From contig JASLOE010000005.1 of NCBI GenBank assembly GCA_030745655.1, positions 1 to 40,183 of the forward strand: 40,183 nt of DNA. The letters run 5' to 3'. The position numbers and the translations under genes are program-made. The notes beneath the pieces are model-generated. The model searched no databases and was not told where the DNA came from. It saw only the letters and a list, made by a program, of their open reading frames with translations. Positions 1 through 8,110 of the stretch are shown one piece after another; position 1 is the stretch's first letter, and the number at the start of each line of letters is the position of its first letter. Origin of the DNA: Nitrososphaerales archaeon. GTDB lineage: Archaea; Thermoproteota; Nitrososphaeria; Nitrososphaerales; JACPRH01.

Positions 1-55
1 ACACAAGGGCCGCAGAAATTAATATGAAAGCTGTATCTGCTGTATCGATTGCCAT
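1..55 (-). CDS. amt: Ammonium transporter Amt, N-terminal fragment (cut by window edge)
   Basis: An ATG on the minus strand at 55 opens a frame that runs off the left edge after 18 codons. The visible peptide, MAIDTADTAFILISAALV, matches the usual start of Amt/MEP ammonium channels, where an Asp-Thr segment leads into the first membrane helix with the pattern LISAALVLxMTPGLAFFYGG. The rest of the protein lies outside the window. Amt proteins are trimeric membrane channels for ammonium. The identification rests on a very short stretch, so it is only moderately sure. Bases 56-348 upstream hold its presumed promoter and no other feature I can support. Confidence 0.6.
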   Translation of the reverse strand, partial: MAIDTADTAFILISAALV

Positions 56-348
56 AACACACACATAATGAGTCACAAGTATTTATTAGTTGCCATATTC
101 ATGACTTAATCATCTTAGATAGGCCATTAAAATAATCAAAGAAACACATATGAGACTAATCACAGATATAAATGATAGATCAATTTAGCAACCGCATAAC
201 TATCATTAATCAAGCAGCCTTAATTTATTGATCTATGTTTTTCACTTGATTTCGCTCTTTTTCAGCGATAGTTACAAACATGAACCATTTACTAAATAGA
301 TATAATTAGTCGTATTTAGACCGACTAAACATTAACGTTATACCGTAA

Positions 349-462
349 TGGGCCGACCAGGATTTGAACCTGAGCTACTACCGTGTGAGGGTAGTGTCCT
401 AACCAGGCTATCCCGACGAAAGCAGTATTCTTAAAATCTTTCATCGACTAGACCATCGGCCC
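349..462 (-). tRNA. tRNA-Val (CAC) with a 40-nt D-loop intron
   Basis: The acceptor arms GGGCCGA and TCGGCCC pair, the anticodon loop CTCACAC gives anticodon CAC, and the T arm is CAGG-TTCAAAT-CCTG. The D loop is interrupted by an insert at 408-447. Removing it restores GTCTAG+CCTGGTTAGGAC and a 74-nt tRNA with discriminator A and no encoded CCA. The junctions form a bulge-helix-bulge: GTCT pairs with GGAT as the 4-bp central helix (with G-T pairs), the three-base bulges are AGT and AGC, and the inner 9-bp helix is CGATGAAAG/CTTTCGTCG. This is the substrate of the archaeal splicing endonuclease. The intron lies between tRNA positions 15 and 16, not at 37/38. Confidence 0.93.
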
Positions 463-585
463 GCCTAAGATTCATCACATATATTAGGAATAAGGATAAC
501 GATTTGCCCAATGTTTGTGCCGCCGATTTTGTTTGATCCAGCATTATCGCTATAATAATTTAAGAGTTGTAAACCAATAAAAATG

Positions 586-753
586 CTATTTCTTTACACC
601 CAGAGATGTATTCTTTTTTCTGAGTGAAGAGCTTTTACAACCCCTACATCTAGATGCCGATATTGGGTTCCTTCGACCACATTTCATGCAAATCTTAAAG
701 TAAAGTCTTCTTTTCTGTGCAATCTGTTTTTTTATAACATCTGTAATCGGCAT
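586..753 (-). CDS. rpl40e: Ribosomal protein L40e
   Basis: This 55-residue basic protein is the archaeal L40e, a small zinc-ribbon protein of the large ribosomal subunit. After the conserved start MPITD comes KKQIAQKRRLYFKICMKCG, then a four-cysteine zinc site (C22, C25, C36, C39) and a Lys-rich tail ending in GVKK. The ORF track extends it by 21 residues to a start at 816. I place the start at the ATG at 753, because archaeal L40e proteins begin MPI(T/S)D and are about 48-56 residues long, and the extension has no family character. It stands alone on the minus strand between tRNA-Val and the divergent TRAM gene. Confidence 0.93.
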   Translation of the reverse strand: MPITDVIKKQIAQKRRLYFKICMKCGRRNPISASRCRGCKSSSLRKKNTSLGVKK

Positions 754-887
754 AGCACACTCGACGCTCACACCCCCATTATTATCTTTTAACCCAAAAA
801 TAATTATCTGATACAAGAATAGGCAAGTATATATTTAGGTTTTTTTATCCCGTATTCCAACGTATCGAAACGTTAGGAGTTGAAAGA

Positions 888-1175
888 ATGAGTTACGGAC
901 AAGGACGTGATCGTGGTGGATTTGGCGGATTTAGGTCTTCAAAACCTGCACCCGTTGAAACTGGCAAAGAATACGATGTATCAATAACAGAGATAAGCCG
1001 CCGCGGTGACGGAATAGCTAAAATCGAAGGTTTCATAATTTTCGTAAGTGGAGCAAAGGTTGGTCAACAAGCGAAGATTAAGATCATAGATGTCGCGCCT
1101 AGATTTGCAAAAGCAGAAATAGTCGATGGATCATCAAGTGAAGAAACATCGAGCGAAGAAACAGCAAGTGAATAA
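888..1175 (+). CDS. TRAM-domain RNA-binding protein
   Basis: This 95-residue protein has a Gly/Arg-rich N-terminus (residues 1-20), a single TRAM domain (about 25-80; VSITEISRRGDGIAKIEGF and VSGAKVGQQAKIKI are typical) and an acidic tail with repeated SSEET/ASE units. TRAM is an OB-like RNA-binding fold. Stand-alone archaeal TRAM proteins are abundant and in some species act as cold-responsive RNA chaperones. The domain is clear from sequence; the role here is inferred. The gene is monocistronic: a purine-rich GTTAGGAG element lies just before the ATG and a hairpin terminator follows. The acidic tail is made of near-repeated codons, which may be a small slippage-prone repeat. Confidence 0.9.
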   Translation: MSYGQGRDRGGFGGFRSSKPAPVETGKEYDVSITEISRRGDGIAKIEGFIIFVSGAKVGQQAKIKIIDVAPRFAKAEIVDGSSSEETSSEETASE

Positions 1176-1220
1176 TAAGCGTCTATAGAAAGAATGCTTT
1201 TTCATAACCGACAATAACAT

Positions 1221-1252
1221 AGCGGACGTAATTTTTTTATCCGCTTTTTTTT
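1221..1252 (+). terminator. Hairpin with U-tract after the TRAM gene
   Basis: AGCGGA and TCCGCT form a perfect 6-bp inverted repeat with a 13-nt T-rich loop, followed at once by seven T residues. It sits about 45 bases beyond the TRAM stop codon. Archaeal termination usually relies on U-tracts alone, so the stem may add efficiency or protect the 3' end. Confidence 0.55.
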
Positions 1253-1427
1253 CTACAATTTTATCTTAGTCATAGAGTTAATCTAAGCAAAAAAAATCAT
1301 TTAGAACATCAATATAGTCAAATCTTGTAAAAAAACAATTAGAAAACTAAAATTAAGAACATAATTAGATACGGAATATATTTAAGCCACTTTAATCAGC
1401 ATACAGGATACAAAGTGATCTAAGAAA

Positions 1428-1700
1428 ATGGAAGGAAATACAGTACTAATAGGAAAAAAACCTGTTATGAACTATGTTCTGGCAGGATTAACCCTCATTC
1501 AAAATGGGGCAGATGTGATAAATATCAAGGCACGTGGAAGAGCCATCAGCAAAGCGGTTGATGTAGCCCAAATAATCACAAAACGATTCGCCACAGATGT
1601 AACAGTCAAAGGCATTGATATTAACACCGAACAAGTAAAGAGCGTAGAGACGGGAAATCTCAACAACGTAAGCTCAATGGAGATACATTTAACAAAATAG
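1428..1700 (+). CDS. albA: Alba-family DNA/RNA-binding protein
   Basis: This 90-residue protein covers the whole Alba fold. The N-terminal segment VLIGKKPVMNYVLAG holds the conserved basic pair that binds nucleic acid and is acetylated in Sulfolobus Alba. It is followed by INIKARGRAISKAVDVAQII, typical of the second strand and helix, and a C-terminal SMEIHLTK strand. Alba dimers coat chromosomal DNA and also bind RNA. Length and motifs match the family in full. The upstream region 1253-1427 is AT-rich and holds no gene; the sequence ACGGAATATATTTAAG near 1372-1387 could supply a TATA element for a short leader. Confidence 0.94.
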   Translation: MEGNTVLIGKKPVMNYVLAGLTLIQNGADVINIKARGRAISKAVDVAQIITKRFATDVTVKGIDINTEQVKSVETGNLNNVSSMEIHLTK

Positions 1701-1756
1701 CAAACGACAATTCTATTGTTTCAGCAACCTTTTATTAATCCTTTTTTTAACCCAGT

Positions 1757-2278
1757 TTGGACACTAACTTGCAGTTACCAATTTGCTCATTCGACGCAAA
1801 AACAGGAATACTTTGCCCAAAATGCGAAACAAAACTAAAAAATAATCATATCACCAAATCTGATGTAAATATTTCAAAGAAACTCTCAAAGCTAGTGGAT
1901 AAAATTCATGAATTAGACAAAACAACTCTTATTCATGGTATGGAAGTGGAAGGAGGCACTGTTCTAGTGATGAGTAATGGTAGTCATGACAAACTTCGAA
2001 AAAACCAATTATTGTTTAGGCAATTGGAAAATGAATTGAAAAGCAAGTTGTGGATTACAGATATTAAAACATCAAATCGACAGGTTCTTGAAAACATTTT
2101 TTTCCCTGCAAAAATTTTAACCATAAATGTAGTATGGTTGCCTGATGGAAGTAAACTCACAAAAGTAATTGTTCCTGGAAGAAAGACTAAACGTTTTCCA
2201 TTAAATCTAAAGCACGTGAAGAAAGTGGTAAAGGCAGTGATAGGAATAGAGTTACTCATCGAATTTGAAAGAACTTAA
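1757..2278 (+). CDS. Zinc-finger/KH protein, NusA-like, next to aspS
   Basis: This 173-residue protein has an N-terminal cysteine cluster (C10, C20, C23; PIC...GILCPKCE) that suggests a zinc-binding element, then a KH-like region with the ending LKHVKKVVKAVIGIELLIEFER. Proteins with this layout are found beside aspS in Thaumarchaeota and relatives and are often annotated as NusA-like or KH transcription factors. An RNA-binding role is likely, but no specific function is established from sequence. The frame opens with TTG at 1757; a second TTG at 1769 is possible. Its end is followed closely by aspS, which points to co-transcription. Confidence 0.65.
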   Translation: MDTNLQLPICSFDAKTGILCPKCETKLKNNHITKSDVNISKKLSKLVDKIHELDKTTLIHGMEVEGGTVLVMSNGSHDKLRKNQLLFRQLENELKSKLWITDIKTSNRQVLENIFFPAKILTINVVWLPDGSKLTKVIVPGRKTKRFPLNLKHVKKVVKAVIGIELLIEFERT

Positions 2279-2300
2279 ATCAAATGGCAGACTTGTGTTG

Positions 2301-3602
2301 ATGAGTCCTTTTTTGAGATCCCATTATTGTAAAGAGATATTATCAGAAAAGATAGGTGCTAATGTAACAATTGCAGGATGGATTGAAGATATAAGACCTA
2401 TGGGTTCACTTGTCTTCATGACAATTAGAGATAAAACAGGCGTATCACAAGTTGTATTCAATAAAAATAAAACATCAAATGAGATATTTGTTTTAGCAAA
2501 AAATGTTCCAAGACAGAGTATTGTCTCATTAAAAGGGATTTTAAGTAAAGGAAAGGGAAAAAACATTCCCAAGGAGATACAGGCTAAAGAAATGCATGTT
2601 TTAGGGGAAGCAATCCATCCATTGCTTCTAGACCCAACGGGTCGAGTTAATGCATCAATCGATACACGGCTCAATGCAAGAGCATTAGATCTTCGTAATG
2701 TAAAAACAATGGCAATATTCAAGATAAGACATATCGCATTACAATCTATTCATCGAACCCTCTCTGATGAAGGATTTTTAGAGGTTAATACAGCAAAGAT
2801 TATCGGTCAGGCTGCTGAAGGAGGTGCAACCCTATTTCCATTCGATTATTTTGGAAAAGATGCTTTCCTAGCTCAAAGTCCACAACTGTTTAAAGAGCAG
2901 TTAACAATGTCTCTTGACCGAGTTTTTGAGATTGCGAGTTACTATAGAGCGGAAAAATCTCATACAAGAAGACATCTTAATGAGTTCATAAGTGTAGATA
3001 TTGAGGCAGCATTTGCAGAAAAAGAGGATGTTATGGAATTGGCTGAAAAAATGGTGGAAAATGCCACAGCAGAAGTAATTGAAAAATGTTCTAATGAGTT
3101 ACGAACTCTTGAACACAAGATTGAGGCACCAAAGCGTCCCTTCCAAAAGTTAACATATACCCAAGCTATAAATGAGTTGAACCAAGAAGGAATCAAAATA
3201 AAAGACGGCGATGACTTGAAGGATCATGACTTACAAGTATTAGGAAAAATTCATTCTGAATACTTCTGGATAATAGATTGGCCAGCAAAATTGAAACCAT
3301 TTTATATCGCTAGAACAACTGATGGTAAAAAGGCACTTTCATTTGATCTTCAGTTTGGTTATTTAGAACTTTCTTCAGGTGGAAAACGTGTTTCAGATGG
3401 CAAAGAATTAGAAGAAAGACTAAAAGAATCAGGATTGTCTCCTAAGAACTTTGAAGACCACTTGAAAACTTTTAGGTGGGGTATGCCACCTCACTCAGGA
3501 TGGGGTTTCGGGTTAGATAGATTTTTAATGATTCTAACGGGTATGGAGAATATTCGTGAAGTAGTTTTATATCCTAGAGACCAAGATAGATTATTACCAT
3601 AG
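2301..3602 (+). CDS. aspS: Aspartyl-tRNA synthetase (archaeal type, class II)
   Basis: The enzyme charges tRNA with aspartate. The N-terminal OB fold carries NVTIAGWIEDIRPMGSLVF, and the class II core has motif 2 (YYRAEKSHTRRHLNEF) and motif 3 (GWGFGLDRFLM). At 433 residues from ATG 2301 it matches archaeal AspRS length. The track start (TTG 2265) would overlap the upstream gene and add 12 residues before SPFLRSHY, where the family normally begins, so I prefer 2301. In archaeal AspRS a Trp or His four residues into the GW.. segment separates discriminating from non-discriminating enzymes; here the position is Glu (GWIED), so tRNA-Asn charging cannot be predicted. Confidence 0.95.
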   Translation: MSPFLRSHYCKEILSEKIGANVTIAGWIEDIRPMGSLVFMTIRDKTGVSQVVFNKNKTSNEIFVLAKNVPRQSIVSLKGILSKGKGKNIPKEIQAKEMHVLGEAIHPLLLDPTGRVNASIDTRLNARALDLRNVKTMAIFKIRHIALQSIHRTLSDEGFLEVNTAKIIGQAAEGGATLFPFDYFGKDAFLAQSPQLFKEQLTMSLDRVFEIASYYRAEKSHTRRHLNEFISVDIEAAFAEKEDVMELAEKMVENATAEVIEKCSNELRTLEHKIEAPKRPFQKLTYTQAINELNQEGIKIKDGDDLKDHDLQVLGKIHSEYFWIIDWPAKLKPFYIARTTDGKKALSFDLQFGYLELSSGGKRVSDGKELEERLKESGLSPKNFEDHLKTFRWGMPPHSGWGFGLDRFLMILTGMENIREVVLYPRDQDRLLP

Positions 3603-3652
3603 AGCATCGAAAAAATATTACAATTTGGCACACATAATTATCGTGAACTGAT

Positions 3653-4627
3653 TTGAAAGAAGTAAGATTATCCATTCCAGCTCATTTACATGCTGGTAAT
3701 CCCGATCTAACAGGGGATTTAGGTAGAATCTATGGAACTCTTGGTTTCACTATTGATTCTCCACGGACGTTGATTACGGTAAGAAAATCCAACGGAATAG
3801 AAATCAAAGGTGAAGACCAAGAAAACGCCAAAAAATATGCACGAAGTTTTTTTGAGAAATTCAATATCAATGGAGGAGCTGAAATAATTATTGAAAACTC
3901 CATACCGAAACATCTTGGTATGGGTTCTCAAACAGCACTCGCGTTAGGGATTGGTACAGCATTATCGAAGATTTATGGAATTGATAATGTAAGTTTAGAG
4001 GAAATGGCTTTAAAGCTGGGTAGAGGAACAGTAACAGCTTTAGGGACATATGGATTTAAGTTAGGTGGATTGATTCTTGATGGTGGTTTTAGAACAGATA
4101 TGAAAGGAAAAATGATTCCTCCATTAATTTTTAGGAAAGATATTCCTGAGAATTGGTTTTTTGTAGTGTGTATCCCCAAATCTCCGATACCCAAAATCTT
4201 AGATATAAAATACAATGAAGACGAAGTTTTAAACAATTTGAAACCAATGAAGAAAGAAATTTCAGCAGAACTTTCGAGACTGGTCTTAATGCAAATATTG
4301 CCAAGTTTCTTAGAAGGTGATTTAATTACTTTCGGAAAAGCACTAACAAAGTTCAATAGTAGACTTGGAGGATTCTGGAGTGATTTTCAAGAAGACGCGA
4401 TATATTGTGATCCAATAGTGGAAAATGGAATAAAACTGATGCTTGAAAAAGGTGCTCCAAGTGCTTGTCAAACTTGTTGGGGACCAACATTTTATTCGAT
4501 TGTGGATGGAGAAAAAAAGGCAAATATGATTCAAGATGAATTAAGACAATATATGTTAAATGTTGGAGGTGGAGACGTGTTTTACACAAAATCAAATAAT
4601 AGAGGAGCTAGTGCATCATATTCATAG
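3653..4627 (+). CDS. GHMP-superfamily protein, beta-RFAP synthase family (copy 1)
   Basis: This 324-residue protein has the GHMP layout. The N-terminus RLSIPAHLHAGNPDLTGDLG resembles beta-ribofuranosylaminobenzene 5'-phosphate synthase, and PKHLGMGSQTALALG (from about residue 85) is the phosphate-binding loop. The C-terminal SACQTCWGPTFYSIVDG also matches. Beta-RFAP synthase joins PRPP and an aminobenzoate in tetrahydromethanopterin synthesis. A second copy at 23245-24210 sits with mfnA and DUF447 and has the more standard sequence, so this copy may have another substrate. The start is TTG at 3653. It lies 26 bases before the DUF1464 gene and probably forms an operon with it. Confidence 0.8.
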   Translation: MKEVRLSIPAHLHAGNPDLTGDLGRIYGTLGFTIDSPRTLITVRKSNGIEIKGEDQENAKKYARSFFEKFNINGGAEIIIENSIPKHLGMGSQTALALGIGTALSKIYGIDNVSLEEMALKLGRGTVTALGTYGFKLGGLILDGGFRTDMKGKMIPPLIFRKDIPENWFFVVCIPKSPIPKILDIKYNEDEVLNNLKPMKKEISAELSRLVLMQILPSFLEGDLITFGKALTKFNSRLGGFWSDFQEDAIYCDPIVENGIKLMLEKGAPSACQTCWGPTFYSIVDGEKKANMIQDELRQYMLNVGGGDVFYTKSNNRGASASYS

Positions 4628-4653
4628 TATTGGAATTTCAGTGATGAAAAAAG

Positions 4654-5823
4654 ATGGTTAAAGCCATCGGAATAGACCCCGGGACTAAGAGTATTGATAT
4701 ATTTGGATTCGATGATGAAACAAAAAAAATATTAATTGACAAAACAATTCTTCGAGATGAATTCACTAAAAATCCAAAAATTGTTCTAGATGTTCTGAGG
4801 AATCTCACCAAATCCACAGGAAAGTTGGATGTAATTGTAGGTCCAAGTGGTTACGGTATTACCCCAAAAAGAGCATCTGAAACCGAGGATTCTGAAATTC
4901 TTATGGCGACATTCGTTTCTGAGAGTGATATAAAAAGACGATTAAGAATATTGGGAATAAGGGAACTTATGTTTCTTATGAAAAAAGCTAGTGACCTAAA
5001 TATCTGGTTTACCCCTGGGGTAATACATCTCCCAACAGTACCTAGATTTAGAAAAGCTGGGAAAATTGATATGGGGACAGCAGACAAATTATTCAGTGTT
5101 ATAATAGCTATGAAGGACCAAGCTGAAACCCTTAAAATTAAGTACTCTGAAACTTCATTTATTTTAATTGAGATTGGATTTGCATATACATCTGCGATGG
5201 CAGTTGAAAAAGGTGCATTAGTGGATGGAATTGGTGGAACAACAGGAAACATGGGATATCTAGGGATGGGAACCATGGATGGTGAACTTGCGTATGCTAT
5301 CTCTAACTCACTTCAGGATTATTCAAGATTGCTGTTATTCTCTGGTGGCGTATCTTCATTAGCTGGAATTGACCCATTTTCGATTGACATTAAGGATTTT
5401 ATAAGAAAAACAAAGGTAAATAAAAAGACTGAATCAGCATATGAAGCTTTTCAGGAAGGAATTATAAAAAATGTTTTCTCTTTAATTGTCTCCATGAAAG
5501 AATTGCCTAAGGAGATATTATTAAGTGGTAGATTCTTAGGGATAAGCACCTTTAGAAAAGACATTATTTCTATGCTAAATAAAAGAACAAAACCGCTTAG
5601 TATCAATGAAATAAGAACAGTGAAAAAACAATCCGCAAACGTGAAAGAAGCTGCACAAGGTTCAGCAATACTTGCGAACGGAATTGCTGGAGGAAAATAC
5701 AAGCCTATAGTAGAAAATTTAAAGATTTTTGAATCTGAAGGCACTATATTTGATCATATTTATTTGGATAAATCAATTGTTGAAAAGATAAAAGAAACAT
5801 TCACCAAAAATAATCAATTATAA
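4654..5823 (+). CDS. DUF1464 protein (ASKHA-type kinase-like)
   Basis: This 389-residue protein opens with AIGIDPGTKSIDIFGFDD, a phosphate-1 motif of the actin/sugar-kinase (ASKHA) superfamily. It also has a Gly-rich GIGGTTGNMGYLGMG stretch and LLFSGGVSS. It belongs to the archaeal DUF1464 family, sometimes labelled a predicted butyrate kinase, whose substrate is unknown. It follows the GHMP protein closely on the same strand, so the two may share a pathway. The 3' end converges on cdvC with a 47-base gap. The family call is good; the reaction is not established. Confidence 0.82.
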   Translation: MVKAIGIDPGTKSIDIFGFDDETKKILIDKTILRDEFTKNPKIVLDVLRNLTKSTGKLDVIVGPSGYGITPKRASETEDSEILMATFVSESDIKRRLRILGIRELMFLMKKASDLNIWFTPGVIHLPTVPRFRKAGKIDMGTADKLFSVIIAMKDQAETLKIKYSETSFILIEIGFAYTSAMAVEKGALVDGIGGTTGNMGYLGMGTMDGELAYAISNSLQDYSRLLLFSGGVSSLAGIDPFSIDIKDFIRKTKVNKKTESAYEAFQEGIIKNVFSLIVSMKELPKEILLSGRFLGISTFRKDIISMLNKRTKPLSINEIRTVKKQSANVKEAAQGSAILANGIAGGKYKPIVENLKIFESEGTIFDHIYLDKSIVEKIKETFTKNNQL

Positions 5824-5870
5824 TTTAGTGATTAAGATAATCTGAATATTATTCGAAATCACAACATATC

Positions 5871-7064
5871 TTAGAGAGCTTTGTAGTTTTCAGACCATTG
5901 GACATATGCTCGAAGCATCTCACCCGAAACACTAGGCCTTCGATTATTTAGAATTCCTTTAAAGTCATCTAAAGTTATTTCCCTTGGTTTTGAATCTTTA
6001 TCTTCAGCTTCACCTTTAGCAAAGAGTTCTGACACAACACTTATCTGAACTGATTGACAAACATCCTTAATGTCGCTTCCAGAGTACCCATCAGTGAGAG
6101 CAGCAAGATCTTCCAGACTAACGTTATCTAATTTGATAGATGCAGTATAATCTCGAAACATCTCTATTCTAGCCTCTTTGTCAGGTAATTGAACATAAAC
6201 TCTCCTTTGGAAACGCCGCAGAAAGGGCCAATCTAAAGCCCAAGGTTTATTTGTAGCACCAATAATATACAAATGAAGAACTTTACCTTTATCAATAATC
6301 CCATCCATTTCTTTGAGGAATTGGTTCCTGACACGAATTTCACCACCTACCTCTTGATTTCTAGATCCAAGTAGAGAATCGAGTTCATCAATAAAAATTA
6401 TAACAGATTGTGCTCCGTTATTTAGCATATCTCGGGCAGAGTTGAATAGTTTGGCTACATTTTTTTCTGCCTCTCCCAACCACTTAGACATTATTGTTGC
6501 TGCATCAACTGTTAAGAAATAGCCGTCTATTTCTGTCGCTGTTGCAGCTGCAAGCATAGTTTTTCCGCACCCAGGAGGACCATACATCAGAATACCCCGA
6601 GGCCATCCAAGTGGAAATAGATCAGGACGTTGCACCGGAAAAATAATTGATTCTCTGAGAGCTTTTTTAGATGCATTCAATCCTATAACATCATTCCAAT
6701 GAACATTAGGTTTTTCTTTCAGGATAAGCTCGTCATAAGATGCCTTAAGCGACTGAACAACCTGAGGAGACTGAGACTCATTACTTGGTTGAACATTTTG
6801 CATTGGTTCATCTGATTGTGAATCAATTATTGAATCTCCATGAATTGAAGAAAGAGCTTTAATTCGCTCTTGATAGGTAGTTGCGCGATCCAAGTAGAGT
6901 TTATTCAGATTATAGTCCGGGTAAATCTTTGCCAATTTTATAAGAGTGGATATAGCTTGTTGGTAACTTTGCACAGCCATACCTCTGGCACCTTGAGAAT
7001 CAAATCGAATAGCCTCAGATGCATATTTACCCGCTGCGTCCTCTAATTCTTTTGCTGCTGACAA
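5871..7064 (-). CDS. cdvC: CdvC, Vps4-like AAA ATPase
   Basis: This 397-residue protein combines an N-terminal MIT domain (about residues 1-75, three helices), a polar linker (80-115) and one AAA+ module. Walker A is GPPGCGKT (162-169), Walker B is IIFIDELDS (222-230) with catalytic E227, sensor 1 is GATN (269-272), and arginine fingers lie in RRFQRR (283-288). A C-terminal Vps4-type helix follows. Vps4/CdvC binds ESCRT-III tails through MIT and remodels filaments during cell division. It lies 7 bases after the ESCRT-III gene stop and starts with TTG, so translation may be coupled. No CdvA gene is in the window. Confidence 0.96.
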   Translation of the reverse strand: MSAAKELEDAAGKYASEAIRFDSQGARGMAVQSYQQAISTLIKLAKIYPDYNLNKLYLDRATTYQERIKALSSIHGDSIIDSQSDEPMQNVQPSNESQSPQVVQSLKASYDELILKEKPNVHWNDVIGLNASKKALRESIIFPVQRPDLFPLGWPRGILMYGPPGCGKTMLAAATATEIDGYFLTVDAATIMSKWLGEAEKNVAKLFNSARDMLNNGAQSVIIFIDELDSLLGSRNQEVGGEIRVRNQFLKEMDGIIDKGKVLHLYIIGATNKPWALDWPFLRRFQRRVYVQLPDKEARIEMFRDYTASIKLDNVSLEDLAALTDGYSGSDIKDVCQSVQISVVSELFAKGEAEDKDSKPREITLDDFKGILNNRRPSVSGEMLRAYVQWSENYKAL

Positions 7065-7071
7065 ACTTTTT

Positions 7072-7920
7072 TCACTTTTCTGTATGAGCTGCTTTTAATT
7101 TACCCTCTGATACCAGTTTGAAGACAGATTTCTCCACTTCTTCTGCAGGTAGATCAAGTGTTGCTGCTGCATTGACAACATTCAAACGCTGGTTATTATT
7201 CATTATATATTCGTATACCTTTTCATCTATTGGTTTCTTTCCATTTGGTTTGGACAACATGGTTAGTTGAAAATCATCTTCATCTGATACTTCTCCAGTA
7301 GTTAACACAGCAACCCTTCTTGCTTTATCAAGTAAAGAATCTCCACTTGCAGAAAGAACAGATGATGGAATTCCTTCATTCATTTCGAGAACTTTTTCCT
7401 CAGCAAATAATTTCGCTTTTTCTAATAATTCTTGTCCATTCTCATGTTTAACATCTAATGATACAGATGAAGAGAGATTTCCAAGATTTGTAAGTGTTTC
7501 AGATAAGGTAGCGTTCACTTCTTCAGTAGCATTTTCAAGGGTCGGAACAACTCCTGAAACGGAACTATTTACACCTTTCATAATCTTGAATGCTTCATTC
7601 ATATTTGAATAAACATCACCTACATCACGAATACTTTCTATGCGTACAATTATCTGCGTTAAAGCTAACTCACTTACTTTTACAACCTTCAAAACTTTTG
7701 CCAACTCAGTATGTTCAACCGAAAAGACTTTGGCACTATCTTCATCTTTATTTTCAATAGAACGTACAACTTTCTCAAAAAGAGATTGTCTTCTATGTTC
7801 AAGTCTAAGACGGAGCGATGTAACCTCACGTTTATGAACTTCAATACGCTTCGCAGCTGAAATGAGTTTCTTTTTTAATCCATCCCCACCTCCAAAAATA
7901 CGAATACGATCTAAGTTCAA
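7072..7920 (-). CDS. cdvB: CdvB, ESCRT-III protein with C-terminal winged helix
   Basis: This 282-residue protein has a helical Snf7/ESCRT-III core (about 1-200, basic N-terminus, alternating charged helices) and a C-terminal winged-helix-like domain (about 225-282; KVYEYIMNNNQRLNVVNAAATLDLP). In Sulfolobus CdvB the winged helix binds CdvA and recruits the division filament. The start is TTG at 7920, with GGTGAT upstream at good Shine-Dalgarno spacing (CCTAGTGGTGATTATTC). It is followed within 7 bases by cdvC. The second ESCRT-III gene lies 190 bases upstream, and that gap probably holds a separate promoter. It forms filaments with the short paralogue and CdvC; this role is inferred from family. 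Confidence 0.92.
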   Translation of the reverse strand: MNLDRIRIFGGGDGLKKKLISAAKRIEVHKREVTSLRLRLEHRRQSLFEKVVRSIENKDEDSAKVFSVEHTELAKVLKVVKVSELALTQIIVRIESIRDVGDVYSNMNEAFKIMKGVNSSVSGVVPTLENATEEVNATLSETLTNLGNLSSSVSLDVKHENGQELLEKAKLFAEEKVLEMNEGIPSSVLSASGDSLLDKARRVAVLTTGEVSDEDDFQLTMLSKPNGKKPIDEKVYEYIMNNNQRLNVVNAAATLDLPAEEVEKSVFKLVSEGKLKAAHTEK

Positions 7921-8110
7921 GAATAATCACCACTAGGATTTAGATATAGATTTCGATGAATCTTCTCTTTTCCAAAATCAAACTAAACACTACTTTTTTT
8001 CACGTGTAAAAAATATGTAATGTGGACAGCAACGCCAATCTCGGAGGTAGTTTTTATAAACCGATACCGAAATGGTGCAACTGCCACATTTTCCTCTTCC
8101 GTTTTTTGGG

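Noticed and set aside
1142-1172. Repeated acidic codons as a possible repeat element
   Set aside because: The short SSEET repeats are within the TRAM coding tail and do not extend outside it; no array or mobile element is indicated.
1984-2259. Minus-strand ORFs inside aspS, the KH gene, ileS and other genes
   Set aside because: They are frame shadows of well-supported genes; their translations show no domain or motif.
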